Part shown: piece after piece, positions 22,905 to 35,110 of the stretch
Numbering within the stretch: position 1 is the stretch's first letter
Layout: each line of letters opens with the position of its first letter
DNA from: Callaeas wilsoni
Taxonomy: Eukaryota > Chordata > Aves > Passeriformes > Callaeidae
Assembly (NCBI GenBank): GCA_013398955.1
Contig: VWPU01017409.1
Location: 1 to 64,000 of the forward strand
DNA: 64,000 nucleotides
Direction: 5' to 3'
Made by a program: the position numbers and the translations under genes
Notes under the pieces: model-generated
What the model was told of the DNA's origin: nothing
Databases searched by the model: none
The model's input: only the letters and a program-made list of their open reading frames with translations

Positions 22905-23459
22905 GTAGGCCAGTGCAATCCTGGGCTGCACTAGGCAAAGCACTGCCAGGCTGAGGGAACTGGTGAGGTCACCTGGAGTACTGTGTCCAGTTCTGGGCTC
23001 CCCAGCACCAGAGGGACCTACTGGGAGGAGTACAAAGAAGGGCCACAAAGATGATGACGGGACTGGAGCATCTCTCCTGGTGTGGAGAGCTGGGACTGTT
23101 CAGCCTGGAGAAGGCTCAGGGGGATCTTAGCAATGTATACAAATAACTGAAGGGACAGTGCAAATAGGATGAAAGCTCTTCCCAGTGGTGACCAGCAACA
23201 GGACCAGAGCCAACGGGCACAAACTGAAACACTGGACTCTCCCCCTGAAAATCAGGAAACACTTTTTCACCATGGTGGTGGCTGAGAACTGGCACAGGGT
23301 GCCCAGGAATTCTGTGGAGTCTCTGTATTTGGGTATATTTAAAAGCCACCTGAGCATGGTCCTGGGCAAACAACTGTGGATGTCCCAGCTAGAAAAGGGA
23401 GGTTGGACCAGACAACCTCGGAAGGTTATTACAACCTCCACCATTGCATGATTCTGCAA
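22905..23459 (+). mobile_element. CR1 LINE 3' end (plus strand), 5'-truncated
   Basis: It contains the late CR1 signature in order: AGTGCAATCCTGGGCTGCAC, GTACTGTGTCCAGTTCTGGG, ACTGTTCAGCCTGGAGAAGG, GGACTCTCCCCCTGAAAATC, GGTTGGACCAGACAACCTC and the terminal CATGATTCTGCAAT. This covers the end of the reverse-transcriptase ORF and the 3' region. It is truncated at its 5' end, as nearly all CR1 copies are, and no long frame remains. The 238-codon minus-strand open frame at 23127-23843 is half antisense CR1 and is not a gene. Confidence 0.92.
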
Positions 23460-26400
23460 TAATCCTTTCATGATGGAGTAATTTTGTACCAGGAAAGGCA
23501 AAACAATGCAGTAGTACAAAAGCACAGGGTTTTTGTCCTGATTTTCCAGCCTTTGAAAGCATTTGTAGATCTGATGCTGCAGAAGTGCAGCAAGAATATG
23601 TTGAAATAAGAAGTTTATAAATGGGGATTGAAAAATACTATTTCTACTGCATAGAAATACGAATGCAGTCACTAAACTACACTGAATCATTACATTTTTA
23701 ATTTTCAAGTGGGTACCAGGAGTACAGTCCCTTCTGGTACTGCTGCGCCTCCTATTTTCTTTAAAAGCATTTGTGGGAAGAGGCCAATTCTCTAAACAAA
23801 TTCTAGATAATTTATCCCTAATTTTTTGCACATACATGATCACTTTTAAGAAATATGATCAAAGTCTGACATGTGAACCTTTCAATAAGAAATTCCAGTA
23901 TAAATAATCTTCCTAGAAAAATTTTTAAAAATAAAGAGTAAATAATCAGGAGATAATGTTCTAAAGAATGTGACACCACAGCAAAGTCATTCAAAAGACA
24001 AGGATAATTTGATGAAAACTTTCTAATTGCTAGAAGGTTTTTGGAAATTCTGGAAGATACCAAGTTTTTTTACAGAAGATATTGTAAGTAGTAAATAACA
24101 GAGTTTGTATTTTATCCAATTTTGCTTATAACATTTGGAAATGGTTTACATATACTCAGAAATAATGAAGGAATAAGAAAATTTTTCCTTCCTAACATAG
24201 GATATGCTGTTACCATCAATTTAGTTTGTTAGAAGTCAATCGCTGTTACAAGTTTCTTCTGTCAAAAGCTCAGAATTTTAAGATAAACTCTGTCCCAGCA
24301 TCTGAGTAGGTAAAGCCTAAAAGATGTTCACTTCTAGACTTCAGTTTCTGAGTTCCATCCCTTTGGATGTTGTTTCGGATCAAATGCCTTCAGAACAACT
24401 GACTTCAACTATGTGGTAATATGCTTCATGAGTTCAATTTAGTCAAACATGCTATTTTGATATCTCAAAGGAGAACTTTTGGGTTTGCACATTTTGGAAA
24501 AGACTTATAATAAATTTCAGTGAAGAAATGCCTTAAGCCAATAGGGCAGTCCTCAAAGAACACTGCACTAGCAGACAATGCACAAGTCTAAAGTTTCTCT
24601 TAAGCAGAGGTTATGACCCATTACCTCAAAAATAATACTAATTTCAATCTGACCTCCCTCTGCATGTGAACACAAAACCACCCTGTGAAAACAATCAAGA
24701 AAACTTTCAGATCATGCAGAATACTTAAATGCTGTATATCCCTTCCCAGTCACTCTTTAAAGTAAATATAAATTCTGTCTTACTGCAGAAAAAAAAGCAC
24801 ATGAATTCACGACCCCATTCTGGGGGATGGGGTGACAGGGAGGTAATATCCTATCCTTTGCACAACAAATTTGACTCAAAATGAGGCCCTACAACACAGG
24901 TGAAACAAATAACTTCCAAACCAAGCCCAATAGGCTCTACAAGCAGTGTGCACGAGGGTGCATTTCAATGCTAATAACATGTAGTTTATATAAACATAGC
25001 CTTACTGTGTCTGACCTAAAGAGTCATGATGAGAAAATAAAGACAAGAAACAGAAGAGAGATGAGAGAGCTCAAGTATGTAAAAAGCATTACTCTAAAAG
25101 GGGTTTCATGTAATAAACAGTATAATGGGAACCAAACAGCCTGGCATAAGATAGAACAAACCCTAGGCTTTCCTGGGATAATGCTCCCAAGGGGGAACAG
25201 CAAAAGAAGCATACTCTCATGTCCAAAGACAATGCAGACCACTAATGTTTCAAGGGCTGCTAAAGGAACAGAGTGTAACAGAGTCTAAAAACTTGTCCCA
25301 AGTGACAAGCCTCATTTTTCTGAAAATAAAAAATTTGTTGTTTGAAAATTATCCAAAATATTTCTTTTTCAAGTAAAAGAAAGTGCATGGAATAAAAAAT
25401 AGTAACAAATGCTGAGTTATAATGCTGTCTTTTAAAACAGGCTGCAATACGCTGAGACATCTTTATGAGGTATGGAAATTTCTTTCTTCAAAATTAATTA
25501 GAAATAAATTGCATCAAAAAGACAGCTGATTATACATCCCTACAAATTCCCAACACTGAATAACAAATTTTGATGGGAATGAAAGAGTTGAAGTGGGGAT
25601 CTGTTTTGGCATTATCTTTTTCAGCTCAAATGTTATATTTGTGTTCAAATTCCAGTGTGTGCTACTCGTTGTTATGTTTGTAACTACCATTGAAACACCA
25701 GCTCTGTGTAATCAGAAAGGTTTGCTGTGAGGCTCTCATTCTCACTTGATTCTTACACTTTATCATTTCCACAAAGCACCAGATATAGTAAGACTATACA
25801 AGTTATCATTATTCTCTGCAGTTCTATAAATTAATTTCCTATTCACAAGACAGAACTTGTATTGAATCCAGTTGAGACTTCAGAAGGCAGATCTCAGGTG
25901 TAATATTTGAGCACACAATGAGGCAGAAGGGAATAGCTCTGATTTTTTTCCTAAAGATCTGACCTCAGAAGTACACTTAAGACCTTTATGAAGACTGTGA
26001 TTGCCCACTTGAAAGCTTACCGAAAACCAACACACCAGCATTCCAACCTATGCCTCCTACCTTGTCTGAGAAAGGCAGCAGAAATATCACTACAATGTGA
26101 AAGTGACTTTCCATATCTGACTCTTTTGATAAACTGGAAGTAAAAAGTAAAAAGTCTTCCTTAGGAAAGAACACAGGATGATAGGATGCAGCCCTTTGAA
26201 TTGCAACATTCTGGACTTGATCCATGGCAGAGTGATCAATCAATTCTCAGTAATCAAATGAATTGTACTGATATATAACTAGTTAACTAGGTATGTGGAC
26301 TGAGTAGCAATTCTGACTAATACAGTACATATTAAAGGACTAAACTGGGCTCAGAGTGGTCTTCCTTTTTACAGATGGGTCAAGCAAGTTGCTTCAGAAT

Positions 26401-29400
26401 GAGTGGTACTGCACCTCTTAGAATCTAGAGCTTCTGTAAGCCAACAAGGAGAGATTCAAATTTTAGTGTTGAAAATACTGCAGCTCCTCATAGGAGGAAT
26501 TATTCACCACATATGAAATGCTTGGAGTTCTCAACAACATTATTTGCTTTTAGAAATAATTTTTATTAATTGAATAGGAATTTTAAAATTTCATTTTATA
26601 ATTATACATATACTTGCAAAATGCAAGAATTACTCTAGTCATGAGTTATCAGCAAAAATAAGTATAATTTATACCTTTTTGCTTGTATCTCTCCTTTTTC
26701 TTTCTATGTGACTCAGTTTTAAAGCAACAGCTCTGCAACATGCCTGAGAATTAGTTCCAGATCTTTAATTCAGTATTATTTCTATGATTTGATCATTTAA
26801 ACAAGTAGCTCAGAAGGGCCTCATTTGTAAGAAAAAATATTATTTTAAACATTAAAAAAGGGTTTCACGACAGAAAAGCATATAGAACTAAAACCAGCAG
26901 ACAAGAAAATCAGCACTCATTGACATTAACATGAGCACAGGTTAACTCTGGCTTAAGTTAGGACATAATTTATCCCAGAGTTTTTACTTATTTGAAATAA
27001 GTAAAGAATATTCAAATAACTGCAGCTGAATATGAATATGAAGTTATTGGGCCATTACTATAACTGACAATAGTAGAAGCATTATTAAAATTGAATACTT
27101 GAGAAAAATGTATTATTTATATACAGAAATCGAAATAGATATCTTCACCTTTTTGGGCAGAACACTCTGGAAAAATTGTTGCAAAACCATAAGAGAAAAT
27201 GAAGCTCCTGAGGCTGAACTCTCTGGAAAGGGCTATGGATTTTTTTGTTTGCTTGGTTTTTGCTCATCTTTCTCTCAGATACAGTATCAGGATGGCTTGG
27301 GAGTTCTACTTGAAGAACAGAGGATTGTGGGACAAAGGACCATACACAGTCATCTTCCATCTTTCCATACATGGGTATAAGGCAAATATAAGAGGGAAAT
27401 AAATTATTTATATATCGGTATATATGTTAAAAAATTTGGTTCATTTAATGTTTACCTCAAATACTTTTCCGTTGTTCCTACGGAAAATAAGATAATTTGA
27501 AACTGGTCATACTATATATCGTTCACATGTTTCTTCACAACTAAAATTTACTTCTCTAGGCAAGGCTCAGAGTGCCATACAGGAAATCATTAGAAGTATT
27601 TTACTGCTTTCCAGCATGTTTACATGAACTAATTTTATAACATACCTGCAAAGATGGAAGAAGACAAAGAATTATTGCTGTTAGCTATTTTTAATACAAT
27701 GTAGTCAGCAGATAATTGTGTTTGCCTTAATGTTAACTAATGCCCCTCCTACTGTGTTTTAAAAGGAAGTGGATCAGCAGGAAACATTTAATTTACAGCA
27801 GCTTCTCGCTGTTTATGTGAAAATCAGCGACCAGAATACCAAATGATTATTTTATGTATGATTTATTTCTTCCTTATTGATAAAAATTCCTCTTTTAGAA
27901 GAAAACTCACATACCCAGAAACAGGGAGAAATATTTTAAAGATACATGAAACGTCAAAAGTTCAGTGCTTTTTTTACGTATTTTAGTCTATGCTCAGACT
28001 ACTTCAGAGTATTAAGAATATTTGTGAAAATGTGTCCCTCAAAGCTGTAGCTAAGGAAACACAGTTGTACTCAGCAATTCTATATCCTAAAAGTTAATGT
28101 TATTAGTAATTTTCAATGTCACTGCTAAGAATGCTCAGCAAGAAATCTGAAAAGCAGAAGATTTTTTGAAATTTGTTTTAATTCTTTTAGAATGTTTAGT
28201 TTTGCTTTCTTCTGAGGGACCTGACTTAATTTTCTTTTTGTCTGAATGACAGCACATATCTTCATAAAAACCACCTATAGATGTGCTTACACAAAGTTCC
28301 ATACAGTATTTTCAAGCAATTTCCAAATCAACCCACTGCTAGCCTGTTGGGAATGCCAAACAAGAAAACAGGGAAATAAATAGTTGCCATTTAGCCTCTA
28401 GTACAATTTTAATATTACACTGAAGGGTTATTTCACTTAGTCTTATTTTCTTGCACTTTTAGGTACTGCAACTCGCAGTCACTTCATAGATTTATCTATC
28501 AAAACCACATACTCTAAAACTGGTTGTGAAGTCTAGTGTTTTAAGGAGGTTTTAATGCAGTTGAGAATGGAATTTGGTCAAATATCTGCTTTAATTTCCT
28601 GGGTTTGCCAGTCAGCTACTTCCCTGGAAAGCACAGGGATCTCTAGCAAAACCAGAACTGGCCAAAGAAAATGATACAAGCGGTCAAGAAGGTTTACACA
28701 GAAACAGCTGGAACTCTGCTTGGAATCAGTATGACAAAACAACTTGTGAATACTTACTCTTGTAAAATTGGGGAAAAGAAAGCTCCGTACTGATACTGAA
28801 ATTACTTCTGTAATTCTTGTTTATTTCAGAAACGCTTTTATAATTAACAGTATAGATGAGGTTCAGTTTTCTTAGGTTTCACTTTGGCCTCCTCAATAGA
28901 GAACATACAGGACTATATATCAGACAAGGTAAGAGCAAAGCAAGTCCAGCTTCTCTTCCCTCAGCCCTGCTCCTCCTTTCCCATACTATCCTTTCCAAAT
29001 GCTCTGCAGTTTATATGGAGATGAATTGGGCTGGCAACTACAGCATGCCTTTTTTAGCCTCATTTTTTCCAACAGATCTAGATTTAAAACTCTTAAATTT
29101 CATAGCTTTTACAGAGTGGAGTTTTTTCACACCATACAGTTTATAAAATAATTAACTAAATTAACTGATCATCTAAAATGCTGCACAGAACAATGTGTGG
29201 CATGAGAATACCACAGAACCTAGTAGAATCTTTCTTTTGGATACAAATGACACCATTTCGATTTTTTGAAAGATCCAAAATCTTTTTTGAAAGGTTTATA
29301 TGTTGGTTCACCTGGTTTTAAACTGAAGCTAGTCCAACAGAACTACATCAACTAAACAATGTGAAGCAAAATAAATGTTGTAAACTTTCCTTACACAATA

Positions 29401-30050
29401 CTTAAGAAAATAATAAGGTAGGCCAGCAGGATAGGAAACCATCCTGTGTTACAGTGCCAAAATGAAAACTATTACTTATACTGAAACACTAAGGATGTGG
29501 CTGCTGAAAATTAGGGGTTTGCTTGCTTTTTTAATTTATTCTATCTTGAAATTATTAGAAGTAAAATGTGGTATGGCAATAACAAATGTCTTGGAAATTG
29601 TGTTTTTCTTAGACCATTTATATATACTTATTGTAACTATAGTAGTGTCATTACAATTGTAATCATTTGAGCATATTAAAAAAATAATAAAACCAAATAA
29701 ATCAAATACCGTAAGAAGAAAATCCTTTTTTAGGCAAAATAATACAACTGGGAGAAAAAAAAGCACTACCAGAAAAGCTGGGCCTGAAGTATACAACTGA
29801 CTTGACTGCTAAAACATTGCTAAATAAGAAACAAACTCTTTTCTCCTCACAGAGAAAGTATTAAACATTTCACATGTATTATATGTGTCTTGTATATAAG
29901 TAATTTCTGGTGAGACATTCTTCATAAATGAGGACTTCCATGTGTCTTACCTCCTCACAACTGTTTCAACAAAGTATCTTAGCACATCTTCCCGTTAAAA
30001 AGGTTGTATAGTTTTGTACAATGTCATTAAAAACCCATATGATGCCCCTT
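23460..30050. other. Unique AT-rich sequence, no gene seen
   Basis: No supported exon. Open frames, including the 135-codon one at 24881-25288, show no domain. A weak MIR-like patch near 26.37 kb is listed separately. Confidence 0.45.
26366..26412 (+). repeat. Possible MIR-like fragment
   Basis: TTTTTACAGATGGGTCAAGC, then AAGTTGCTTCAGAATGAGTGG, resembles the MIR core (TTTACAGATGGGGAAACTGA... ...AAGTGACTTGCC) with about 20 bases missing. Short and uncertain. Confidence 0.3.
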
Positions 30051-30494
30051 TGTAGAGGCTGACCTGGAACAGAGGCTGGACAGAGGGAAAGGATAAAGGG
30101 TAGGTATTTATTGAAAGGCCTGCACAGGGTACACCTTGGGCAGTGCAGGAGTCTCGCAGAGACTACATCCAGGATGGACGACAGTCACATGTTTTTCGGA
30201 CAGATGTAAGTTTTGTCCATTGGCATATCAGAGATTAATTGTCCAATTACAGCTTCAAGCAGTGGAGTCCCATTCTCTCAGTTTGTTCCCCCCCATCTCA
30301 TTTTTGTTTATGTTTCTCGGGGCCTGAAACAGTGAGATGTCCTCGATTCTCAGGCCTAGAGAGGAATTGTTGTGTCTGACAAAAATGGGAAAAGCAGTAG
30401 CTAACACTCTATATGGAGTTCAGAGTTATACACTAAAGAATTGCAGGATTACAAATATACAAAAATATAAAAGCTAAAATCCTAAGGCATCACA
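30051..30494 (-). mobile_element. Solo LTR of an avian endogenous retrovirus (minus strand)
   Basis: On the minus strand the element begins TGTGATGCCTTAGG and ends CTCTACA, giving the TG...CA ends of an LTR over 444 bp. An AATAAA polyadenylation signal lies at minus 30112-30107, with a 55-base R/U5-like remainder before the CA end. The TATATTT stretch near the start and the GC-richer centre (CAGGCCCCGAGAAACAT) fit a U3. No internal retroviral sequence flanks it, so it is probably a solo LTR left by recombination. The five bases on each side do not match, so the target duplication has eroded or the ends are off by a few bases. Family name not assigned. Confidence 0.7.
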
Positions 30495-33400
30495 TAAGAC
30501 TCACTATTTCAAAAAATGAAATATCATTTCCAGACATACCACTCATGAAAGAGTTGGTGGCTGGAAATTGACTGTGGGAAAAGAATCATTTCACTATTTA
30601 GCAATAATTATAGTACTTGGATTGTTCTGCTTCTGTTTTTTCACAGGGGAATAATTCTACTGTTCCACACTCTGAAAAACAGCTTTTCTGTTTTAGGGAA
30701 CTCTGTTGCCTAAATATCTCACACACTATTCTAAGTTATGTAGACCCTTAAGTAGTTACTTTCACTGATAAATGAGACACTGAAGGTATAAATGGCCTGT
30801 CCTGTTACCCAATAAGAAGTGTATCTGCTGTTGTGTTCATTAACATAGTTTGGATCAGAAATCAAAACCTGGTAAAAATCGCAATGAAAATCTAAGTAAT
30901 TAGAAATAGCAAGAAGTTATTAAATGAGGAGCAGATGTGATTTTGAGAAAAAAAATTCTTACTTAAGAGTATTTCTAATTTCTGAATAAAATAATTTTAT
31001 ATTTACTCTTTGAAAATCCTTGCAATTTTTAACTATTACCTTGTCTGTGTCTTCTTCAAAATTCTTTGTTATAGAGATCTTGCAACCACAATGACCTTCT
31101 TCCTCTCAACAGTGTTGTGAAATATTTGGGTTATATATAAGGGGTTAGCTTTCAGTGCATTTCTACAGTGTCCTATGGAGCAGGCTTTTTGATGCACTTA
31201 ATATATTAATAAAAGTTTACTATTATCTATTAAGATTCTCTAAATTAGTACACATTAAGGAAAACCAGGCAAATTTATTGTGATATTTCCACTGAATAGA
31301 TAAATAATCATTAAAAAACACTAACGAGTCACATTCAGTCCAGAAGCACAAATCAACCAAACAGTAAGTGTGCTTACAACTTAAAATCTAAAGCAACTTC
31401 TTGATTTTTCAGCCTGTGCATTGAAGTCAGCTTGAGGAGTTACTGCCCACATCAAATCCTGAACCCCTCTCCACAGCTAAGATTTCTCTTTGCTCCTAAG
31501 AACCTTAAGCCCTGCAAACAAAGTAAAACCTATGTTCTCTCACTTTTACCTGTACCTACATAAATATATGCAGTTCTCAGAAAGGCTCTGTTTTAATAAA
31601 ACTTAGTTGTGTCTTATACCTTGTCTTATACATAAACCAGCCAAGTTACTTTTCTTTTCTCAAACTTTTCTCTTTCATTCCCCAAATCTCATGAATTTCA
31701 GATATTATCCACCTAGAAACATCTTTGGGCATTTGCAGACACTCATGAGACAAATTCAGTAGTCACCCACACTTATTTTTCTAATGCCTAGAAGGACAAG
31801 AAGTTCTGAAGTTTACGCTTAGAAATTTTATCAAATGAAAATGCATTACTGTTTTCCAGTCTGTTTATCGCAAGTCTTCAGTCACTCCAATATTACTGGT
31901 TATAACAATATAACCAATTATTACTTTCCCTTCTTACAGTACTAACAGTTACATAATTAAAAGAGTCTGCTTTGTATGTTATTATAACTTACCTGATTCT
32001 CTGTCTTGCAATCTTGTTCCATTAAGTTCTATTGTGAATGCAGCCAATCTGCAAACCTTTTACTTATCAGTAATACTGTATTCAACATCCATAGCTCTTG
32101 TGTTCACCAGTAATTTAAGAAATAGCAATTTAAATATTTTCAACATGTAAGTTTAACTTATTTTAAGGTGATACTAATTTTATGCTTTTCTAACATTCTT
32201 TTTTCACAATATATTTGAACTCTTTGCAAGTTCAAGTGAACAAAGAGTCCCATACAGTAGTATGTAAAGTCCTGCACTCATTTAATAAGCAGTTTTTTGA
32301 AATGATTCTGTGTGAAGAACAAGCATGTTTAATTAAGAGCAGCAGAAACTGCTACAGTAAATTCCAGGTTTGGATTGAGTTTTATTCTAATAAATTGTGC
32401 AGTTTTTAGCAAGAAGTTATCTAAGAAAGATGATACCAATATGTCAATTAATTTTAAGACATCTGTACTGAGCATATACTTCAGATAAATGAATATGCTT
32501 TAGTCCTGGCTTCTGTAGATTTCCTCTAAACATTTTTCTATAGGGAAAAATGGAGCACTGAAAATCTGCTGAAGCAATATGCTACTGTTTAGCACATTCA
32601 ACATTTAAAAATGGAGTAGGTAGTATTCCTGTAGCTTCTACTAGATCACTGTAAAACCCACCAATCTGGCATGATTTAACATGACACATAAAAGCTGCTG
32701 TGAATGGAACAGCAACTGTACTACAATTTTAAAGTTATATAATGTACATTATACAGAAAAACTCACATATTTTCAGCAATGAAATAATTTTCTTTCTTTA
32801 TAGCTATTTCCACTTCAACTTAAAACATGAAGCTTTCTAAATCTTCTGTTTAAAGACTAAAGTAACTCAGTTTTTATCCCGGACATCTGCTCTAACAGAC
32901 AAATCCAGATGAACTTTGTACTTTTGCGTCGAATTTGCCCTCACAGAAAGAATTATGTAATGTTATATTATTATGTTTCACCTCATCATTTTTCAAACAT
33001 CAAGTAAATGTTTCCTAAAGCCCTTGTATGTGCAAATAAATGATCATAAGCATTCTGGACCAAAATTCTCCAGATAAAAAAAATTACAGAATTACAGGCA
33101 TGGATTAAGTACCATAATTCTCATTTATGCTTTCATTACTTAGAAGGCAAAGGAAGGCTTTTGCCTTTAATTAAGACTCTATACCATATTTTAATGTTCT
33201 TGAATCAGATGCCAAGCAAAATATTAGTATAATTGTTATTGAACACCGAAGAATACTGTATTCTCTTCATACAATTCTGTAAAACTCAGTTGATTTCCTG
33301 TCCCTAGATGCTCAAGATTCATGACAATTCAACAGTTTCAACTTTCTTCTGGGAACTACCAATATATTTTTCTCAAAAGAGTGCACTAATTAAACAAATT

Positions 33401-34694
33401 TTATATTGAAAGTGTACTAGATGATAATCTATTAATCCATCTGTCAAAGACTGCTTATCAATACTTACTTTGATCATCTAGGTTAAGATTTCACTTAAAG
33501 GTCACAGTCAACTCAGTCTTCTGAATTTTACTTTGTGCGCCATGTCAAGAAATGTTACCACAATAATCAGTAGTTCTGCACTTGTAAAGTGAAAATGTTC
33601 CTAAAGTAAAACAAACAAAAACCCATCTATGTTTCTCTCTCCATTCATGCTTCTTTTTTCCTCAAGTCATGCTGACTTTTAAATTGTTCAAATAATGCAC
33701 AAACAAGTGAAATGACACGGGAAAAACAAGAAAGTTATATAAAGAAATATTTTAAGATGCAATATTTTTAAGCTGACTAATTTTTATTTCCTATTTTCTC
33801 TATCAGTTTAATAGAAACCTCTTCCTTAATTATTTACTAATTAATGAAGTCTGGAGAGATATGGAAGGTTAAATAATTTTCCTTTTCTTTTTTTACATTG
33901 AATGGTAAATGTAAAGCATGGATCTTAGACAATTTTCATTAAAAAACCCCAGAGGTCCTCATGCCAGAGTCATTTCAAGCACTGGCCCATCTACTCCTAC
34001 GCTTTGTATAACTAATAAAATCAGCACCATTGCTGTTCTCTGTGTCTGCTCATCTTTCTTAATGAATTCTTGTCTCTTGCCATAAAACTTGGCTCAAAAA
34101 AACCCCAATACTTCCCTGCCTACAACTGGTTTCCCACATATAACAGAAGTGTAGCATTTTGCTTTTTTAAGTGGCTACCAATATTCAGCATATGGGGTTT
34201 TTTTATTCTTAGTTCTCACAGCACAAAGAAAGTAATGTTCATTTGAAAACAGTCTGACTAGGAATTAATTCAAGCTCAAATAATCTTGACTAAATAACAA
34301 ACTCTGTTGCATTATAAAAATAAGATAGCATTTCCAACACTTTATGGCTATAAAATGCCATCATTTACAGATTATCAAGGCAGGAGGGCATGCAGATTTC
34401 ATTTTGTAAGGTCTTTTCCTCCTAAGTATAGAAAATGAAGATAAGTGCATCGTACGTGGCAAGCTGAGAGGAGAGGTTAATGTTATTTCCGTTCTTTTGC
34501 ATGTTTGAGGGACTTGTTTTATGTATCAGAATTTTAAAAAAGAAGCAGAAAAATATCAAGGCCAAAAGGGACTATAATTAAATTAGCATGACCACACTTC
34601 CTCTGCAGGCCAAAGAATCTCCTGCTATTACATCAAAACTAAATGTCTTTGTAAAGATTCCAAGTAATGACAATCTAAATCATGTGTTCGAAAG
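30495..34694. other. Unique very AT-rich sequence, no gene seen
   Basis: No supported gene or repeat. A small tandem (CTTATAC...CTTATAC) lies near 31.61 kb. Confidence 0.45.
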
Positions 34695-35110
34695 GTTAGT
34701 TACCCTCTGTTAAAAGATAGGCACCTTATTTCTTAGTCTGGATTTGTCTACATTCAGTTTCAAGCTTCTGGACCTTATTACATTCTATACTGTTTAAGGC
34801 CATTAAATACTAGAAATCTTATTTTCCTGCACCTATTTGTGGACTCTGATCAAATTTCATCTGAATCCTCACTCAAACATATGGAACAGATTGAGATTTC
34901 TAAGCCTCTCATTATAACCCACACTACAAGAAGTCCAAAAATATTCTTATAGCTATTTCTGAATATTTTTTTCAATAATTTTTATTTTTTTTAAATATAA
35001 CAACCATAACTGAAAATAATATTACAGGAATAGTGTAACTTAAGCGATTTGCTAGTGTTGTCCTACTTCTCTATTCCTATACCTATTTTATGTCAGCAAA
35101 CAGTACAGAA
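34695..35110 (-). mobile_element. Ancient CR1/L3-like LINE 3' region (antisense)
   Basis: The plus strand carries CACCTTATTTCTTAGTCTGG, then ATTTGTCTACATTCAGTTTC and AAGCTTCTGGACCTTATTAC. This is followed by AACAGATTGAGATTTCTAAG, CCTCTCATTATAA and CTGAAAATAATATTACAGGA. These align in order with the antisense L3-type CR1 consensus (...ACCTTATTTCTAGTCTGAATTTGTCTAGC..., ...ACAGATTGAGCTCTTTGAGTC..., ...CTGGACACAGTATTCCAG). It is well ordered over about 400 bases, so I am fairly confident. Confidence 0.75.

Noticed and set aside
23127..23843. 238-codon minus-strand open frame, the longest in the window
   Set aside because: About half is antisense of the CR1 at 22.9-23.46 kb and the rest is AT-rich unique DNA with no domain.
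24881..25288. 135-codon plus-strand open frame
   Set aside because: No domain or splice context; chance opening in AT-rich DNA.
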